Shown in pieces: positions 8,608 through 16,730 of a DNA stretch of 64,000 nucleotides (positions are counted from its first letter, which is position 1; every line of letters begins with the position of its first letter). Made by a program: the position numbers and the translations under genes. Below the pieces are notes generated by a model that did no database searches, had not been told where the DNA came from, and saw only the letters and a list, made by a program, of their open reading frames with translations. Origin of the DNA: Acetobacter ascendens. Its GTDB lineage: Bacteria; Pseudomonadota; Alphaproteobacteria; Acetobacterales; Acetobacteraceae. The stretch is taken from contig NZ_CP015164.1 of assembly GCF_001766235.1 (NCBI RefSeq), forward strand, positions 1,016,001 to 1,080,000, given 5' to 3'.

Positions 8608-9225
8608 ATGACAACAGCGCCAGGCCGTGCTCCCAATTCTTCCGTGCTGCCGGCTATTCTTAACCGTTGGTCTCCACGAGCATTCCAGCCAGAAAGCATC
8701 AGTAAGGAAGAACTTCTTTCGCTAATAGATGCCGGACGATGGGCTCCTTCTGCCTATAACATGCAGCCTTGGCGCTTTATTTATGCACGGCGTGGGACTG
8801 CAGAATGGGAACGCTTTTTATCATGGCTTATACCATTCAATCAGTTCTGGGCAGAAAATGCATCGGCCATCATTTATGTGGCTTCTCAAACCATAACGCT
8901 TTCAAGCCGCACAGGAGAACCCTCCCCACTGCCAACGCACGCATTTGATGCCGGTGCGGCGGCGGTTCTCATACAAATTCAAGCGGCGCATAACGGCTGG
9001 GCGACGCACCCCGTAAGTGGTTTTGACCACGCTTTGGCCCATGCTGGCTTAGAACTGCCTGAAGAGTATGAATTGCATGCAGCTATTATTGTTGGGCGAC
9101 AGGGAAACATAGAAACTCTACCGGAAGCCTTGCAAAAACGTGAGGCGCCCTCAGACCGAAATGCTCTGAACGAAATTTCTTCCGAAGGGAGATGGAATGC
9201 TTCAACACAAACCAATATAGATTAA
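8608..9225 (+). CDS. Nitroreductase family protein
   Basis: 205 residues of the FMN-dependent nitroreductase fold: an N-terminal NRWSPRAF motif near residues 18-25, LIDAGRWAPSAYNMQPWRF near 41-59 (FMN phosphate and ring contacts), FDAGAAAVLIQIQAAHNG in the middle, and a C-terminal AAIIVGRQG strand near 158-166. Members reduce nitro compounds, quinones or flavin using NAD(P)H as cytoplasmic dimers. It starts 32 bp after the dehydrogenase-like gene on the same strand, so the two probably form an operon. Here it may be the flavin-reducing partner. The assignment of family is firm, the role is inference. Confidence 0.85.
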   Translation: MTTAPGRAPNSSVLPAILNRWSPRAFQPESISKEELLSLIDAGRWAPSAYNMQPWRFIYARRGTAEWERFLSWLIPFNQFWAENASAIIYVASQTITLSSRTGEPSPLPTHAFDAGAAAVLIQIQAAHNGWATHPVSGFDHALAHAGLELPEEYELHAAIIVGRQGNIETLPEALQKREAPSDRNALNEISSEGRWNASTQTNID

Positions 9226-9367
9226 CGCATAGCATCAGTTTATTTCTGTAGCCATCACGCTGATATAACCTTCGCTTCCGGAGCAGATTGTTTTATTTGC
9301 TCCGACTTGCGACCGCTCACACCATATCTGTCCTTCAAAAGCTAATAACTTTGATGCGTAAGCGTCT

Positions 9368-9786
9368 CTATGGGTGCAAGTTCTTAATATACTGATAAAA
9401 CTCTTTCCGAAACTGATCTCGAGCAGGATTGATACCGATATCATAGGTTGCCATACCAACCTCCCACCTTGCAGCCGGATGCTGTAATGCGTGAATGGTA
9501 AATTTCTTTTCTGTTTCTGATAAAATAGACAAGCTTGAGCGATGTATCAAAGCGCACGCAAGACCAGAGCGCACCACCTGAATAGCGCTCAATGTTTCAT
9601 TAAACCATAAGATACGGTGTGGCTGTATGATATGATCGCTTAATATTTGTTCTGTCCGCTCATAAATACCTTGTGAAAATTCTTTTCTAAAGCGAACCAA
9701 GGGTAAATTGAAGTGAGACAGGCCTTTCAGGCTAACAATAGTATCTTGATCATATGGCACAAGGAATACAAGCTCTTCCTGTGTGA
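9368..9786 (-). pseudogene. LysR-family regulator, C-terminal fragment
   Basis: The remaining part is the effector-binding domain. TQEELVFLVPYDQD at the cut end is followed by HIIQPHRILWFNETLSAIQ, VVRSGLACALIHRSSLS (the typical V-x-x-G-x-G/A-A-L-hydrophobic region) and a terminal FRKEFYQYIKNL. The DNA-binding half is missing at the IS boundary at 9787, and no matching N-terminus occurs on the far side of the element. It is convergent with the nitroreductase gene and may once have controlled this cluster. Confidence 0.75.
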
Positions 9787-10691
9787 GAGCCCTTTTGGAA
9801 ATTCACGGATGAGCGTTTCGGCGTAGCATGAGGCTTCCCATGGCGATGTGGATCATGGCCTCTGCGACGTCGATCCGCTGTTCGTAGTCCTTCACAAGGC
9901 GACGCCAGCGGATCATCCAACCGAAGGTCCGTTCCACAACCCACCGACGCGGCAGGATTTCAAACCCTTTTGCTGTCTCTGACCGCCGGATGATCTCGAC
10001 TGTGAAGTCGAGAAAAGTGGCCTTATCCATCAATTGGAGGCGGTCATAGGCTCCATCGGCAAACAGGTGCTTCACCCAAGGCCAGCGTTTACGAATGGCA
10101 TCAAGGATCATCTGTCCTCCTGCACTGTCCGAAATATCGGCTGTTGTCAGCTGGACCAGGAGAAGGCGGCCATCCGTATCAACTGCGATGTGACGTTTCC
10201 GACCGACGATCTTCTTGCCTGCGTCATAACCACGTGTCTTTGCGTGGGGTGCCTTGATACTCTGGCTATCAATGACACCACCCGATGGACTGGTTTCGCG
10301 TCCTGTCGCTTCACGATCGAGCATCAGACAGACATCATGAATGGTCTGGAACAGGAAACGGCGCATCAGCCTGCGGAACCACCAGTAAACCGTTTGCCAT
10401 GGGCCAAAATGAACCGGAAGCATCTCCCAACCGCAGCCTGAGCGCACGAGATAGCGCAGAGCATTGATGATCTCACGGAAATCGGTTGTCCGTTTCCGAC
10501 CACGCCGGTTCGCAGGGGGCATCAGAGGCGCTATGCGCTCCCATTCCTCATCTGTCAGATCAGACGGATAGCGTTTCGTCTTGCGTGTAATTCCGGCCAT
10601 GCGGCCTCGTTGTGCTGGCGTCCACATCCTGCCTTTGAATCACGCTCAAAACCTCTTGAAAACCTATCATAGCGAATTTCCAAAAGGGCTC
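9787..10691 (-). mobile_element. IS1031/IS12528-like element, copy B, 905 bp
   Basis: Same element as copy A in reverse orientation. The flanking triplets do not match: TGA on the left (9784-9786), TTA on the right (10692-10694). The left flank is a LysR gene and the right flank the end of an unrelated gene. This is the signature of recombination between IS copies, or of an adjacent deletion. Confidence 0.92.
9803..10627 (-). CDS. IS1031-like transposase, copy B
   Basis: 274 aa, same sequence as copies A and C. The DDE motifs and WVVERTFGW signature are present and the frame is uninterrupted. Confidence 0.92.
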   Translation of the reverse strand: MWTPAQRGRMAGITRKTKRYPSDLTDEEWERIAPLMPPANRRGRKRTTDFREIINALRYLVRSGCGWEMLPVHFGPWQTVYWWFRRLMRRFLFQTIHDVCLMLDREATGRETSPSGGVIDSQSIKAPHAKTRGYDAGKKIVGRKRHIAVDTDGRLLLVQLTTADISDSAGGQMILDAIRKRWPWVKHLFADGAYDRLQLMDKATFLDFTVEIIRRSETAKGFEILPRRWVVERTFGWMIRWRRLVKDYEQRIDVAEAMIHIAMGSLMLRRNAHP

Positions 10692-10816
10692 TTAAAAGTG
10701 CCATTGATCATGCAGGGTTTAACCCAGCACGCGCAGCAGATGGAGCGCGGGCTGGTTTTATGTGTGTTAAAAACTATATGATTACGCCTAATGTGCTTAT
10801 CAGCACACCAAACTGA
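10692..10816 (+). pseudogene. C-terminal fragment of an unrecognised protein
   Basis: From the IS edge a frame runs to a TGA at 10814-10816. It encodes about 39 residues, including SAIDHAGFNPARAADGARAG, then FMCVKNYMITPNVLIST. The codon use and the strong terminator 18 bp after the stop suggest a real gene end whose 5' part was removed at IS copy B. I do not recognise the family. Confidence 0.5.
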
Positions 10817-10833
10817 TTTTCTAAAGAAATAGA

Positions 10834-10867
10834 AATGACCTGAAACCCCTTTGGATTTCAGGTCATT
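10834..10867. terminator. Stem-loop between the gene fragment and the heme cluster
   Basis: A perfect 12-bp inverted repeat AATGACCTGAAA / TTTCAGGTCATT (10834-10845, 10856-10867) has a 10-nt loop. It lies between two convergent genes (fragment ending 10816 on plus, heme monooxygenase ending 10898 on minus) and probably serves both. Confidence 0.65.
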
Positions 10868-10897
10868 AAGTCATTTTCACATGTCAGATATAGAATA

Positions 10898-11218
10898 TCA
10901 GACCGTCACATTCTGCAAAACGCTAAACCCTTCAAACACTGGGGGGCCTGCCGTCAAAGCACGGCCCTGCCCTGCACCTGCATGTGCCTGACGAAACTGC
11001 TCAGATTGTGTCCAAGCCACAAAGGCATCGTATGAATCCCACACTGTATGAGAAGCATATAGCCTAGCGCCTTCTTTTTCCGGCCCTTTAAGAAACTGAA
11101 AACTAACAAATCCTGGAACTGTTTTTAATAAAACCTCACGATCCAGCCAACGCTTTTGAAAGGCTTCCTCATTTTCCGGTATCACCAAAAATCGGTTCAT
11201 AGCAATATACTGAGACAT
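10898..11218 (-). CDS. IsdG/HmoA-like heme-degrading monooxygenase (antibiotic biosynthesis monooxygenase fold)
   Basis: From the ATG at 11218 (ribosome site AAGGAGCAGG) the product is about 106 residues. It begins MSQYIAMNRFLVIPENEEAF and carries the family pattern: Asn near residue 8 (MNRF), W-x-x-R (KRWLDREVLL), PGFVSFQFLKG, then SHTVWDSYDAFVAWTQSEQF with the His further on (FRQAH). IsdG-type enzymes are small cytoplasmic dimers that open the heme ring and free iron. The gene is the last in the heme uptake cluster, and an earlier in-frame start would overlap the ABC ATPase gene. A second, similar gene opens the cluster. Confidence 0.75.
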   Translation of the reverse strand: MSQYIAMNRFLVIPENEEAFQKRWLDREVLLKTVPGFVSFQFLKGPEKEGARLYASHTVWDSYDAFVAWTQSEQFRQAHAGAGQGRALTAGPPVFEGFSVLQNVTV

Positions 11219-11238
11219 AGCCTGCTCCTTTCCTTCAA

Positions 11239-12051
11239 TCATGATTGGCACATCATATCATGCGGCAAAACGTAGGGTTTGCCGCTACCTACGTGCATGC
11301 GCACTCGCCCGTCTTCCAACCCAAAAACATGGCTGGCCAACGCATTGGTTAAAACCTGTTCTGGTGGCCCCTGCGCATAAATAGCCCCTTCATGCATCAC
11401 CACAATGTGGTCCGCACAGGCTGCCGCCCAATTTAGATCATGAATAACCACCACTACACCACCACCAGCTAAGGCATGGGCGCGTGCAAGGTTAAGCACC
11501 AGATGCTGCCGGGATAGATCCTGCGCGGAAATTGGTTCATCCAGCAACAAAAAACCCGGAGGCCTGCCATTACCATGCGCTGCGGCCTCTAGCTGCATCA
11601 GAACCCGAGCCAGATGAACGCGCTGACGCTCTCCTCCAGACAGATCCATTACATCGCGCTCAGAAAACGCCGCCAGTCCAACCCGTTCAAGCAACTGCCC
11701 GGCTAGCTCTAAACGAACTGAAGTGCTCATGAATGGCGCAGAAATCCGCCCTCCCATCGCCACCAACTCACGCAACGAAAACTGAGCCCGCAAAGGAGAG
11801 TCCTGCATTAACATAGCCCGACGGGCCGCCAGACAAGCAGAAGAAAATCTGGTTATAGGAGCACCATCAATCCATACATCACCGCTGGTTGGCGGCAATA
11901 AACCACTGGCAAGGCGGAGCAATGTGCTTTTACCTGCCCCATTCGGCCCGATAATGGCCGTCATCTGCCCAGCCTCAAAGTTCAGAGAGGCTTCATGCAC
12001 AATGTCTTGGCCGCGAACACGCCAACCTGCGTTGCGCAAAGAAAGCTTCAT
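11239..12051 (-). CDS. hmuV: Heme ABC transporter ATP-binding protein
   Basis: 270-residue ABC ATPase with Walker A GPNGAGKST (residues about 36-44), the Q-loop region (MLMQDSPLRAQFSLRELVAMGG), ABC signature LSGGERQRVHLARVL (about 138-152), Walker B FLLLDEPISAQD (about 167-178) and the switch His (VVVIHDLNWA). Its closest functional match is the HmuV/FecE/BtuD group that powers import of heme, siderophores or cobalamin. The 4-bp overlap with the permease gene upstream and the neighbouring heme monooxygenases point to heme as substrate. Confidence 0.85.
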   Translation of the reverse strand: MKLSLRNAGWRVRGQDIVHEASLNFEAGQMTAIIGPNGAGKSTLLRLASGLLPPTSGDVWIDGAPITRFSSACLAARRAMLMQDSPLRAQFSLRELVAMGGRISAPFMSTSVRLELAGQLLERVGLAAFSERDVMDLSGGERQRVHLARVLMQLEAAAHGNGRPPGFLLLDEPISAQDLSRQHLVLNLARAHALAGGGVVVVIHDLNWAAACADHIVVMHEGAIYAQGPPEQVLTNALASHVFGLEDGRVRMHVGSGKPYVLPHDMMCQS

Positions 12052-13100
12052 GCCAGTCTTTCCTTGTCATGCGTGCGTGTAAGCAGCCAAACAAAAACTG
12101 GCGTGCCTAAAACCGCGGTTACAATCCCCACAGGCACATCTGCCGGCATGGCAATAATGCGCGCCAACGTATCTGCCGCTATTAACAGGATAGCCCCCAA
12201 CAAGGCACTTCCCGGCAGTACCAGCCGATGATCTGGCCCAGTTACCAAACGCACCAGATGGGGAACCACAACGCCAACAAACCCAATTGCCCCCACAAAG
12301 GAAACCGTAGGACCAACAGCACAGGCAACCGAGAACATAGCAAGCCGCTTAATACGCTCCACGGGATATCCCATGAGCCGTGCATCGCTCTCCCCCAACA
12401 GCAGAGCATTCAGGGGCGAAGCCAGACGCACCGTTACCCATGTAGCCACCAACAGGAAAGGACATAACAGGCCTATACGTGACCAAGTTGTTCCTGCAAA
12501 ACTGCCCATTGTCCAAAAAGTTAGATCACGTAAAGCCGTGTCGTTAGCACGAAAAATAAGGATACCCGTTAAAGCGCCAGAAAATGCGCTAAACGCCACC
12601 CCTGCCAGCAAGATCATGCTAACAGATGTGGTGCCCCCGCGTGTTGCAAACATGTAAAGCAAACATGCAGCTACAAAGCTGCCCAGCATCCCCGCCACGG
12701 GCACAGCCCATGCGGTGCTCATAATTGCTGCGTGCACGTCTCCTGCCCCTAAATCAAGCCATGCGCCGCCCAATACAATTATACACGCCGTGGCCAAAGC
12801 AGCCCCGGAAGACACGCCAATCAACCCCGGATCGGCCAACGGATTTCGAAAAAGCCCCTGCATGACAGCGCCAGCGACAGCTAGAGCCGCTCCCGTAAGC
12901 CCAGCCATAACAACACGAGGGCCACGGATCTGGGTCAACACAACCCGGTCTGCAAAGCTATTGGCCTGTAGGTCATTCTGCCACAAAGCCGAAAGATGTA
13001 CGCCTGTTGCCCCGATATTGAGAGAGATTGCCATGATCAGCATCAACAATGGTAACAAGGCACATAGAAACAGAATGGTGGACCGCCGAACCATTGTCAT
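12048..13100 (-). CDS. hmuU: Heme ABC transporter permease (FecCD family)
   Basis: 350 residues with about ten hydrophobic segments typical of the FecCD/BtuC permease family. Characteristic stretches include RGPRVVMAGLTGAALAVAG near residues 58-76, MQGLFRNPLADPGLIGVSSG (about 80-99) and the late FVGAIGFVGVVVPHLVRLV (about 267-285), followed by GPDHR. It forms the inner-membrane channel with the ATPase encoded by the overlapping downstream gene. It overlaps the binding-protein gene upstream by 4 bp, so the three are translationally coupled. Confidence 0.87.
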   Translation of the reverse strand: MTMVRRSTILFLCALLPLLMLIMAISLNIGATGVHLSALWQNDLQANSFADRVVLTQIRGPRVVMAGLTGAALAVAGAVMQGLFRNPLADPGLIGVSSGAALATACIIVLGGAWLDLGAGDVHAAIMSTAWAVPVAGMLGSFVAACLLYMFATRGGTTSVSMILLAGVAFSAFSGALTGILIFRANDTALRDLTFWTMGSFAGTTWSRIGLLCPFLLVATWVTVRLASPLNALLLGESDARLMGYPVERIKRLAMFSVACAVGPTVSFVGAIGFVGVVVPHLVRLVTGPDHRLVLPGSALLGAILLIAADTLARIIAMPADVPVGIVTAVLGTPVFVWLLTRTHDKERLA

Positions 13101-14083
13101 ACAGGATGGCTCACCGCCGCCATCATTCTAGCAAGGTCTAACGCAGCCTGAGGTGTACGGGGGTCAAAGCCCAGCAGGCGTTCCCCTTCCATGCTCACAA
13201 AAGCATTATTACGCCCTGCCGGAGTGAGCTTGAAGCCGGGGTCTGCCTGCAAGGCTGTACGAATAGATGTTGCTGTCTGATCCATAAGCAGAATAATGTC
13301 AGGCCGCAGAGCGACCAGATTTTCCTGATCCACAATCTTGTAACCCTGCATATCAGCACCGGCATTAACGCCCCCAGCAAGACTGATCATCGCATCTGCT
13401 GCTGTACCTTTACCTGCAGCCATGGGGCGGTTATTTGTCATGCGCATGATAAACAACACGCGTGGCTTCCCTGTATGCGTGGCGCGCCATGCTTCCAATT
13501 GCTGAAACTGCCCGGTAAGAGCGCTGCATAGCTGCTCTCCTGCTGCCTGAGCCCCAACAATCCCGGCTAAAAAACGGGTACGCTGTTCAATGGCCTCGGG
13601 AGATGGTGTAGCGTCTACAAACACAACAGGAACACCTGAGGCCACAAGCTGATCCCTGGCTGCGGGTGGGCCTGCATCGTTCATGGTCAACACGAGATCT
13701 GGACGCAGAGACAAAACCCCCTCGGACGAAATAGCACGCATGTAACCAAGATCTTTTTTCTCTTTCCGTGCTTGCTCTGGCCATGTGGAAGTTTGATCTA
13801 CAGCTAAAATCGCAGGTGATCGCCCAAGCGCGTACAGGGTTTCGGTTATAGTGCCACCAATACTGGCTATTCTTGTTGCTCCGTGGAGTGTAACACGTCG
13901 GCCCCGGCAATCTGTTACACTTCTGGGCGTAACTGCATCTGTCACATCTTGCGCTAACTCAGCACGGGGCATGCAGATTGAGGCCATGCCACAAATCAGC
14001 GCAACACCTACAGATCGGCGAGACAGCAAAAAGGTAGCTGCAATCTGATCAGTGCCCTTGCTTGTTGTCCATTGGTTTTTCAT
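13097..14083 (-). CDS. hmuT: Periplasmic heme-binding protein of the ABC transporter
   Basis: 328 residues with a long N-region and twin-arginine-like start (SRRSVGVALICGMASICM), so probably exported. The mature part is a cluster A-II metal/heme substrate-binding protein: RIASIGGTITETLYALG near residues 71-87, LGYMRAISSEGVLSLRPDLV (about 114-133), a linker helix, and a C-lobe with ENLVALRPDIILLM. The Tyr in LGYMRA is at the position used by HmuT-type proteins for heme iron. It overlaps the permease gene by 4 bp and the upstream monooxygenase gene by 1 bp. A B12-binding role is the main alternative. Confidence 0.83.
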   Translation of the reverse strand: MKNQWTTSKGTDQIAATFLLSRRSVGVALICGMASICMPRAELAQDVTDAVTPRSVTDCRGRRVTLHGATRIASIGGTITETLYALGRSPAILAVDQTSTWPEQARKEKKDLGYMRAISSEGVLSLRPDLVLTMNDAGPPAARDQLVASGVPVVFVDATPSPEAIEQRTRFLAGIVGAQAAGEQLCSALTGQFQQLEAWRATHTGKPRVLFIMRMTNNRPMAAGKGTAADAMISLAGGVNAGADMQGYKIVDQENLVALRPDIILLMDQTATSIRTALQADPGFKLTPAGRNNAFVSMEGERLLGFDPRTPQAALDLARMMAAVSHPV

Positions 14084-14412
14084 CAGGCTGCCTGCTCCTG
14101 CCCTGCGACAGTACGCAGTACGTCATACCCACTGAACTCGCGTTTTTCGATCGTCAAAACCTCACTCTGGCCCATGCCTTTATGCGCGGCATGAAACAGT
14201 TCCGATTGACGCCATGCTTGATATGCCTCACGAGAGGTCCAAATTGTTTGAGATGCGTAGGCTACATAATCTGGCAGCGCCTCGCCGCGCATAAACTGGA
14301 TCATTAAAAAACCGGGGGCAGCACTTAACAGAACCTCCCGTTCAAGCCAGCGACTTTTGAACTCGGCTTCTTTTTCTAGCCGAACTTTAAAACGGTTCAT
14401 GCCGATAAACAT
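14083..14412 (-). CDS. IsdG/HmoA-like heme-degrading monooxygenase, first gene of the heme cluster
   Basis: The ATG at 14412 has an ideal GGAGGG ribosome site 5 bases before it, better than the upstream in-frame ATG at 14457. The protein of about 109 residues starts MFIGMNRFKVRLEKEAEF and shows the family Asn (MNRF), SRWLEREVLLSAAPGFLMIQ, ASQTIWTSREAYQAWRQSE and FHAAHKG with the heme His. It resembles the gene at 10898 but is clearly diverged, so the cluster carries two heme-opening enzymes. Its end overlaps hmuT by one base. A Fur-box-like site lies 95 bp upstream. Confidence 0.78.
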   Translation of the reverse strand: MFIGMNRFKVRLEKEAEFKSRWLEREVLLSAAPGFLMIQFMRGEALPDYVAYASQTIWTSREAYQAWRQSELFHAAHKGMGQSEVLTIEKREFSGYDVLRTVAGQEQAA

Positions 14413-14506
14413 TGACCCTCCACACCACAAAATGCCGTTAGATCCAACATTTTTCACAAACGCAGCGCGGCTGTGCGCATTAAATCGTAATCACCCTTTC
14501 ACAATT

Positions 14507-14525
14507 GATAATGAGAATCAATATC
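14507..14525. promoter_or_regulatory. Fur-box-like operator
   Basis: GATAATGAGAATCAATATC matches the classic 19-bp Fur consensus GATAATGATAATCATTATC at 17 positions. It is placed upstream of the heme monooxygenase/hmuTUV cluster, which reads away from it on the minus strand. Iron-dependent repression of the cluster by Fur is the natural reading. Confidence 0.75.
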
Positions 14526-14600
14526 ATATTATAAGCAAAACCATGAGATGCACATGATGCTCATGAAACTTTAGAACTTTATTTGAATAAAATCAGGATA

Positions 14601-16022
14601 TTATCTCAGAAGTAAATTTGTGATCGCAGTCGTAAGCTTTCCGAAAGGAGGCTGAAGCAGCGTTGCGGCATTAAAACGGCCCTGTTGGTAGACCCCACGC
14701 GCATGGGTAAGGGCGATAAACCCCTCCTTCCCATGATATGCCCCAATGCCACTGTCCCCTACGCCGCCAAAAGGCAAATCGTCCTGCGCAACATGTAACA
14801 AAGTGCCATTGATTGTAACATTTCCTGAAATTGTATATTTCAATACTTTCTTACACGCATTACGGTCACTCCCAAAATAATACAATGCAAGTGGTCGTGG
14901 TCGAGCATTAATAAAGGCAATCGCTTCATCAAGTTTTCTGTAGGTTAATACCGGCAGAATGGGCCCAAAAATTTCCTCCTGCATAACCGTCATCTGGGGG
15001 GTGACATTCAGCAGAAGTACGGGAGCCATGACATGATGCTCTTGTGAATCTCGCCCTAAATGGATGACCTGTGCGCCTTGAGCCTCCGCATTGTTAATCA
15101 GGCCGGTCAACCGTTCGTAGTGATGTTGGTTGAGAATGGCCGTATAATCTGATGACCCTGCAAAGCCATCCGGGTACAACTTCCTTATGATATTCTGATA
15201 GACTGCGGTAAAAGCATCCAAATCATTTTCATGCAGCAGCACGTAGTCTGGCGCGATACAGGTTTGTCCGGCGTTGGTAAGTTTACCGAATGCTATCCGG
15301 TCCACTACTCGTGCCATGGGAAAATCAGGCTCAATCACCGTAGGAGATTTGCCGCCAAGCTCTAGCGTGATTAGAGTTAGATTTCGAGCAGCAGCGGCCG
15401 CAACTTTCTTTCCCACAGCAGTACTGCCGGTGAACAGGATATGATCGAACGGCAAAGCAGAAAACGCTGCACCTAGTTCTGCATCCCCTGTGACAACAAC
15501 AACCTGTTCTGGCGAGAAAACAGCTTGAACAATCTTCTCAATCACGGCGGATGTGGCTGGCGTAAATTCTGAAGGCTTGAGCATAGCACGGTTGCCAGCT
15601 GCAATTGCTGTAGCCAGCGGCACGAGGGCAAGAAAAACTGGATAATTCCACGGTGCAATAATCCCCGCAACACCAACAGGCTGCCGGATCACCCATGCAT
15701 GGCCAAACTGGAAATACGCGGAAACGTGGCGACGTTCCGGCTTCATCCAACGTCCTACGTGTCGGATCATGTAGTTAATGGATTGCACCAGCGGAATTAG
15801 TTCCACAATGGCACTTTCACGCTCTGAGCGCTGTCCGAAATCTGTATTCAAAGCCTGAACAATATCGGTTCGTCGCTTCAGTATTTCGGCTTTCAGGCGA
15901 CGCAGATCGGTCTGCCGCTGCCGTAAGCTAGGAGGCCCATTACGCAAGAACGCGGTACGCTGGCGATCTAGTAACTTTGGTAGATCAGTTGCTGTAGCAG
16001 AAGCTGAAACAGTATCGGACAT
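14601..16022 (-). CDS. NAD(P)-dependent aldehyde dehydrogenase (coniferyl-aldehyde-dehydrogenase-like)
   Basis: About 473 residues from the ATG at 16022 (GGAGGG ribosome site). The class 3 ALDH-type layout is clear: IAPWNYPVFLALVPLATAIA and AGNRAMLKPSEFTPATS (Rossmann and cofactor Lys), LFTGSTAVGKKVA, LELGGKSPTVIE with the general-base Glu, and NAGQTCIAPDYVL with the catalytic Cys. A C-terminal hydrophobic tail (FGKLTTAITNLLLR) resembles membrane-associated or coniferyl-aldehyde enzymes. It oxidises aldehydes to acids in the cytoplasm. The divergent TetR gene at 16122 and a long inverted repeat between them suggest induction by an aldehyde or phenolic compound. Confidence 0.85.
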   Translation of the reverse strand: MSDTVSASATATDLPKLLDRQRTAFLRNGPPSLRQRQTDLRRLKAEILKRRTDIVQALNTDFGQRSERESAIVELIPLVQSINYMIRHVGRWMKPERRHVSAYFQFGHAWVIRQPVGVAGIIAPWNYPVFLALVPLATAIAAGNRAMLKPSEFTPATSAVIEKIVQAVFSPEQVVVVTGDAELGAAFSALPFDHILFTGSTAVGKKVAAAAARNLTLITLELGGKSPTVIEPDFPMARVVDRIAFGKLTNAGQTCIAPDYVLLHENDLDAFTAVYQNIIRKLYPDGFAGSSDYTAILNQHHYERLTGLINNAEAQGAQVIHLGRDSQEHHVMAPVLLLNVTPQMTVMQEEIFGPILPVLTYRKLDEAIAFINARPRPLALYYFGSDRNACKKVLKYTISGNVTINGTLLHVAQDDLPFGGVGDSGIGAYHGKEGFIALTHARGVYQQGRFNAATLLQPPFGKLTTAITNLLLR

Positions 16023-16033
16023 TATGCCCTCCA

Positions 16034-16109
16034 TGTTTACAGGAGAAACTTATGCAGGCAGGATATGAAGCATAACGCATTGGTGTCAACAAAGTTTCTG
16101 CTGTAAACA
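16034..16109. promoter_or_regulatory. Paired inverted operator in the ALDH/TetR divergent region
   Basis: TGTTTACAGGAGAAACTT (16034-16051) is repeated in inverse at 16092-16109 as AAGTTTCTGCTGTAAACA, with 17 of 18 positions matching. One arm overlaps the ribosome site and start of the aldehyde dehydrogenase gene, the other lies just before the TetR gene. This is a good candidate for the TetR binding sites controlling both genes. Confidence 0.6.
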
Positions 16110-16121
16110 TGGACCTCACAA

Positions 16122-16730
16122 ATGAGTGAAATGAAGGACCGTCCCTATCATCATGGTGATCTGCGCCACGCTCTCATCAACACAGCGCTTGCCATGCTGG
16201 CGGCAGACCAAAACTGGACTTTTACCTTAAGAGAAGTCGCGCGCCGTACCGGCGTGAGCCACGCTGCGCCTTACAAACATTTCCGAGATAAAGAGATGTT
16301 GCTACGGGAACTTGCCCAGATCGGTTTCTTTAGGCTTGGAGAGGCCATGATGGCTGCCATATCCTCAAACCAATCTTCATCACGCATGCAATTTGTGGCT
16401 GCGGCGCAGGCTTGTATAGAATTTGCGCTCTGCAACCCCGGTCTTTATCGCCTGATGTTCAGCTCCGATGCGGACAAGACGATTGATCCTGAATTGCAGA
16501 GCACGGCTATGAATACATTCGAGATCCTTCTGAAACTTCTTGAAGAAGGGCAGCACAATGGCAGTTTCCGCCCAGTTGCCATCAATGCACAAGCGGCAGC
16601 CAGTTGGGCACAGGTGCATGGTCTTGCCATGCTCGCGATTAGTGGTCAGCTTCTTGAAGAGAAGGTTGGATCAGATCCGGTTGAAGCCGCACTCGATGTG
16701 CTACTGGATGGCATGTGCCACAGGAGTTGA
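16122..16730 (+). CDS. TetR/AcrR-family transcriptional regulator
   Basis: 202 residues. The N-terminal HTH domain is PYHHGDLRHALINTALAMLA (about 8-27), then FTLREVARRTGVSHAAPYKH and FRDKEMLLRELA. The C-terminal domain has the TetR_C_33-like pattern (FALCNPGLYRLMFSSD). PYHHGDLR and the HAAPYKHF recognition helix are typical of a subfamily next to oxidoreductase genes. It is divergent from the aldehyde dehydrogenase gene and most likely represses it. Its stop codon directly abuts the stop of convergent mntR. Confidence 0.85.
   Translation: MSEMKDRPYHHGDLRHALINTALAMLAADQNWTFTLREVARRTGVSHAAPYKHFRDKEMLLRELAQIGFFRLGEAMMAAISSNQSSSRMQFVAAAQACIEFALCNPGLYRLMFSSDADKTIDPELQSTAMNTFEILLKLLEEGQHNGSFRPVAINAQAAASWAQVHGLAMLAISGQLLEEKVGSDPVEAALDVLLDGMCHRS

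Noticed and set aside
11239..14083. Calling the ABC transporter a B12 (BtuCDF) system because a B12 riboswitch lies in the window
   Set aside because: The riboswitch is 6 kb away and faces another gene. The cluster has a Fur-like site and IsdG-type heme enzymes instead.
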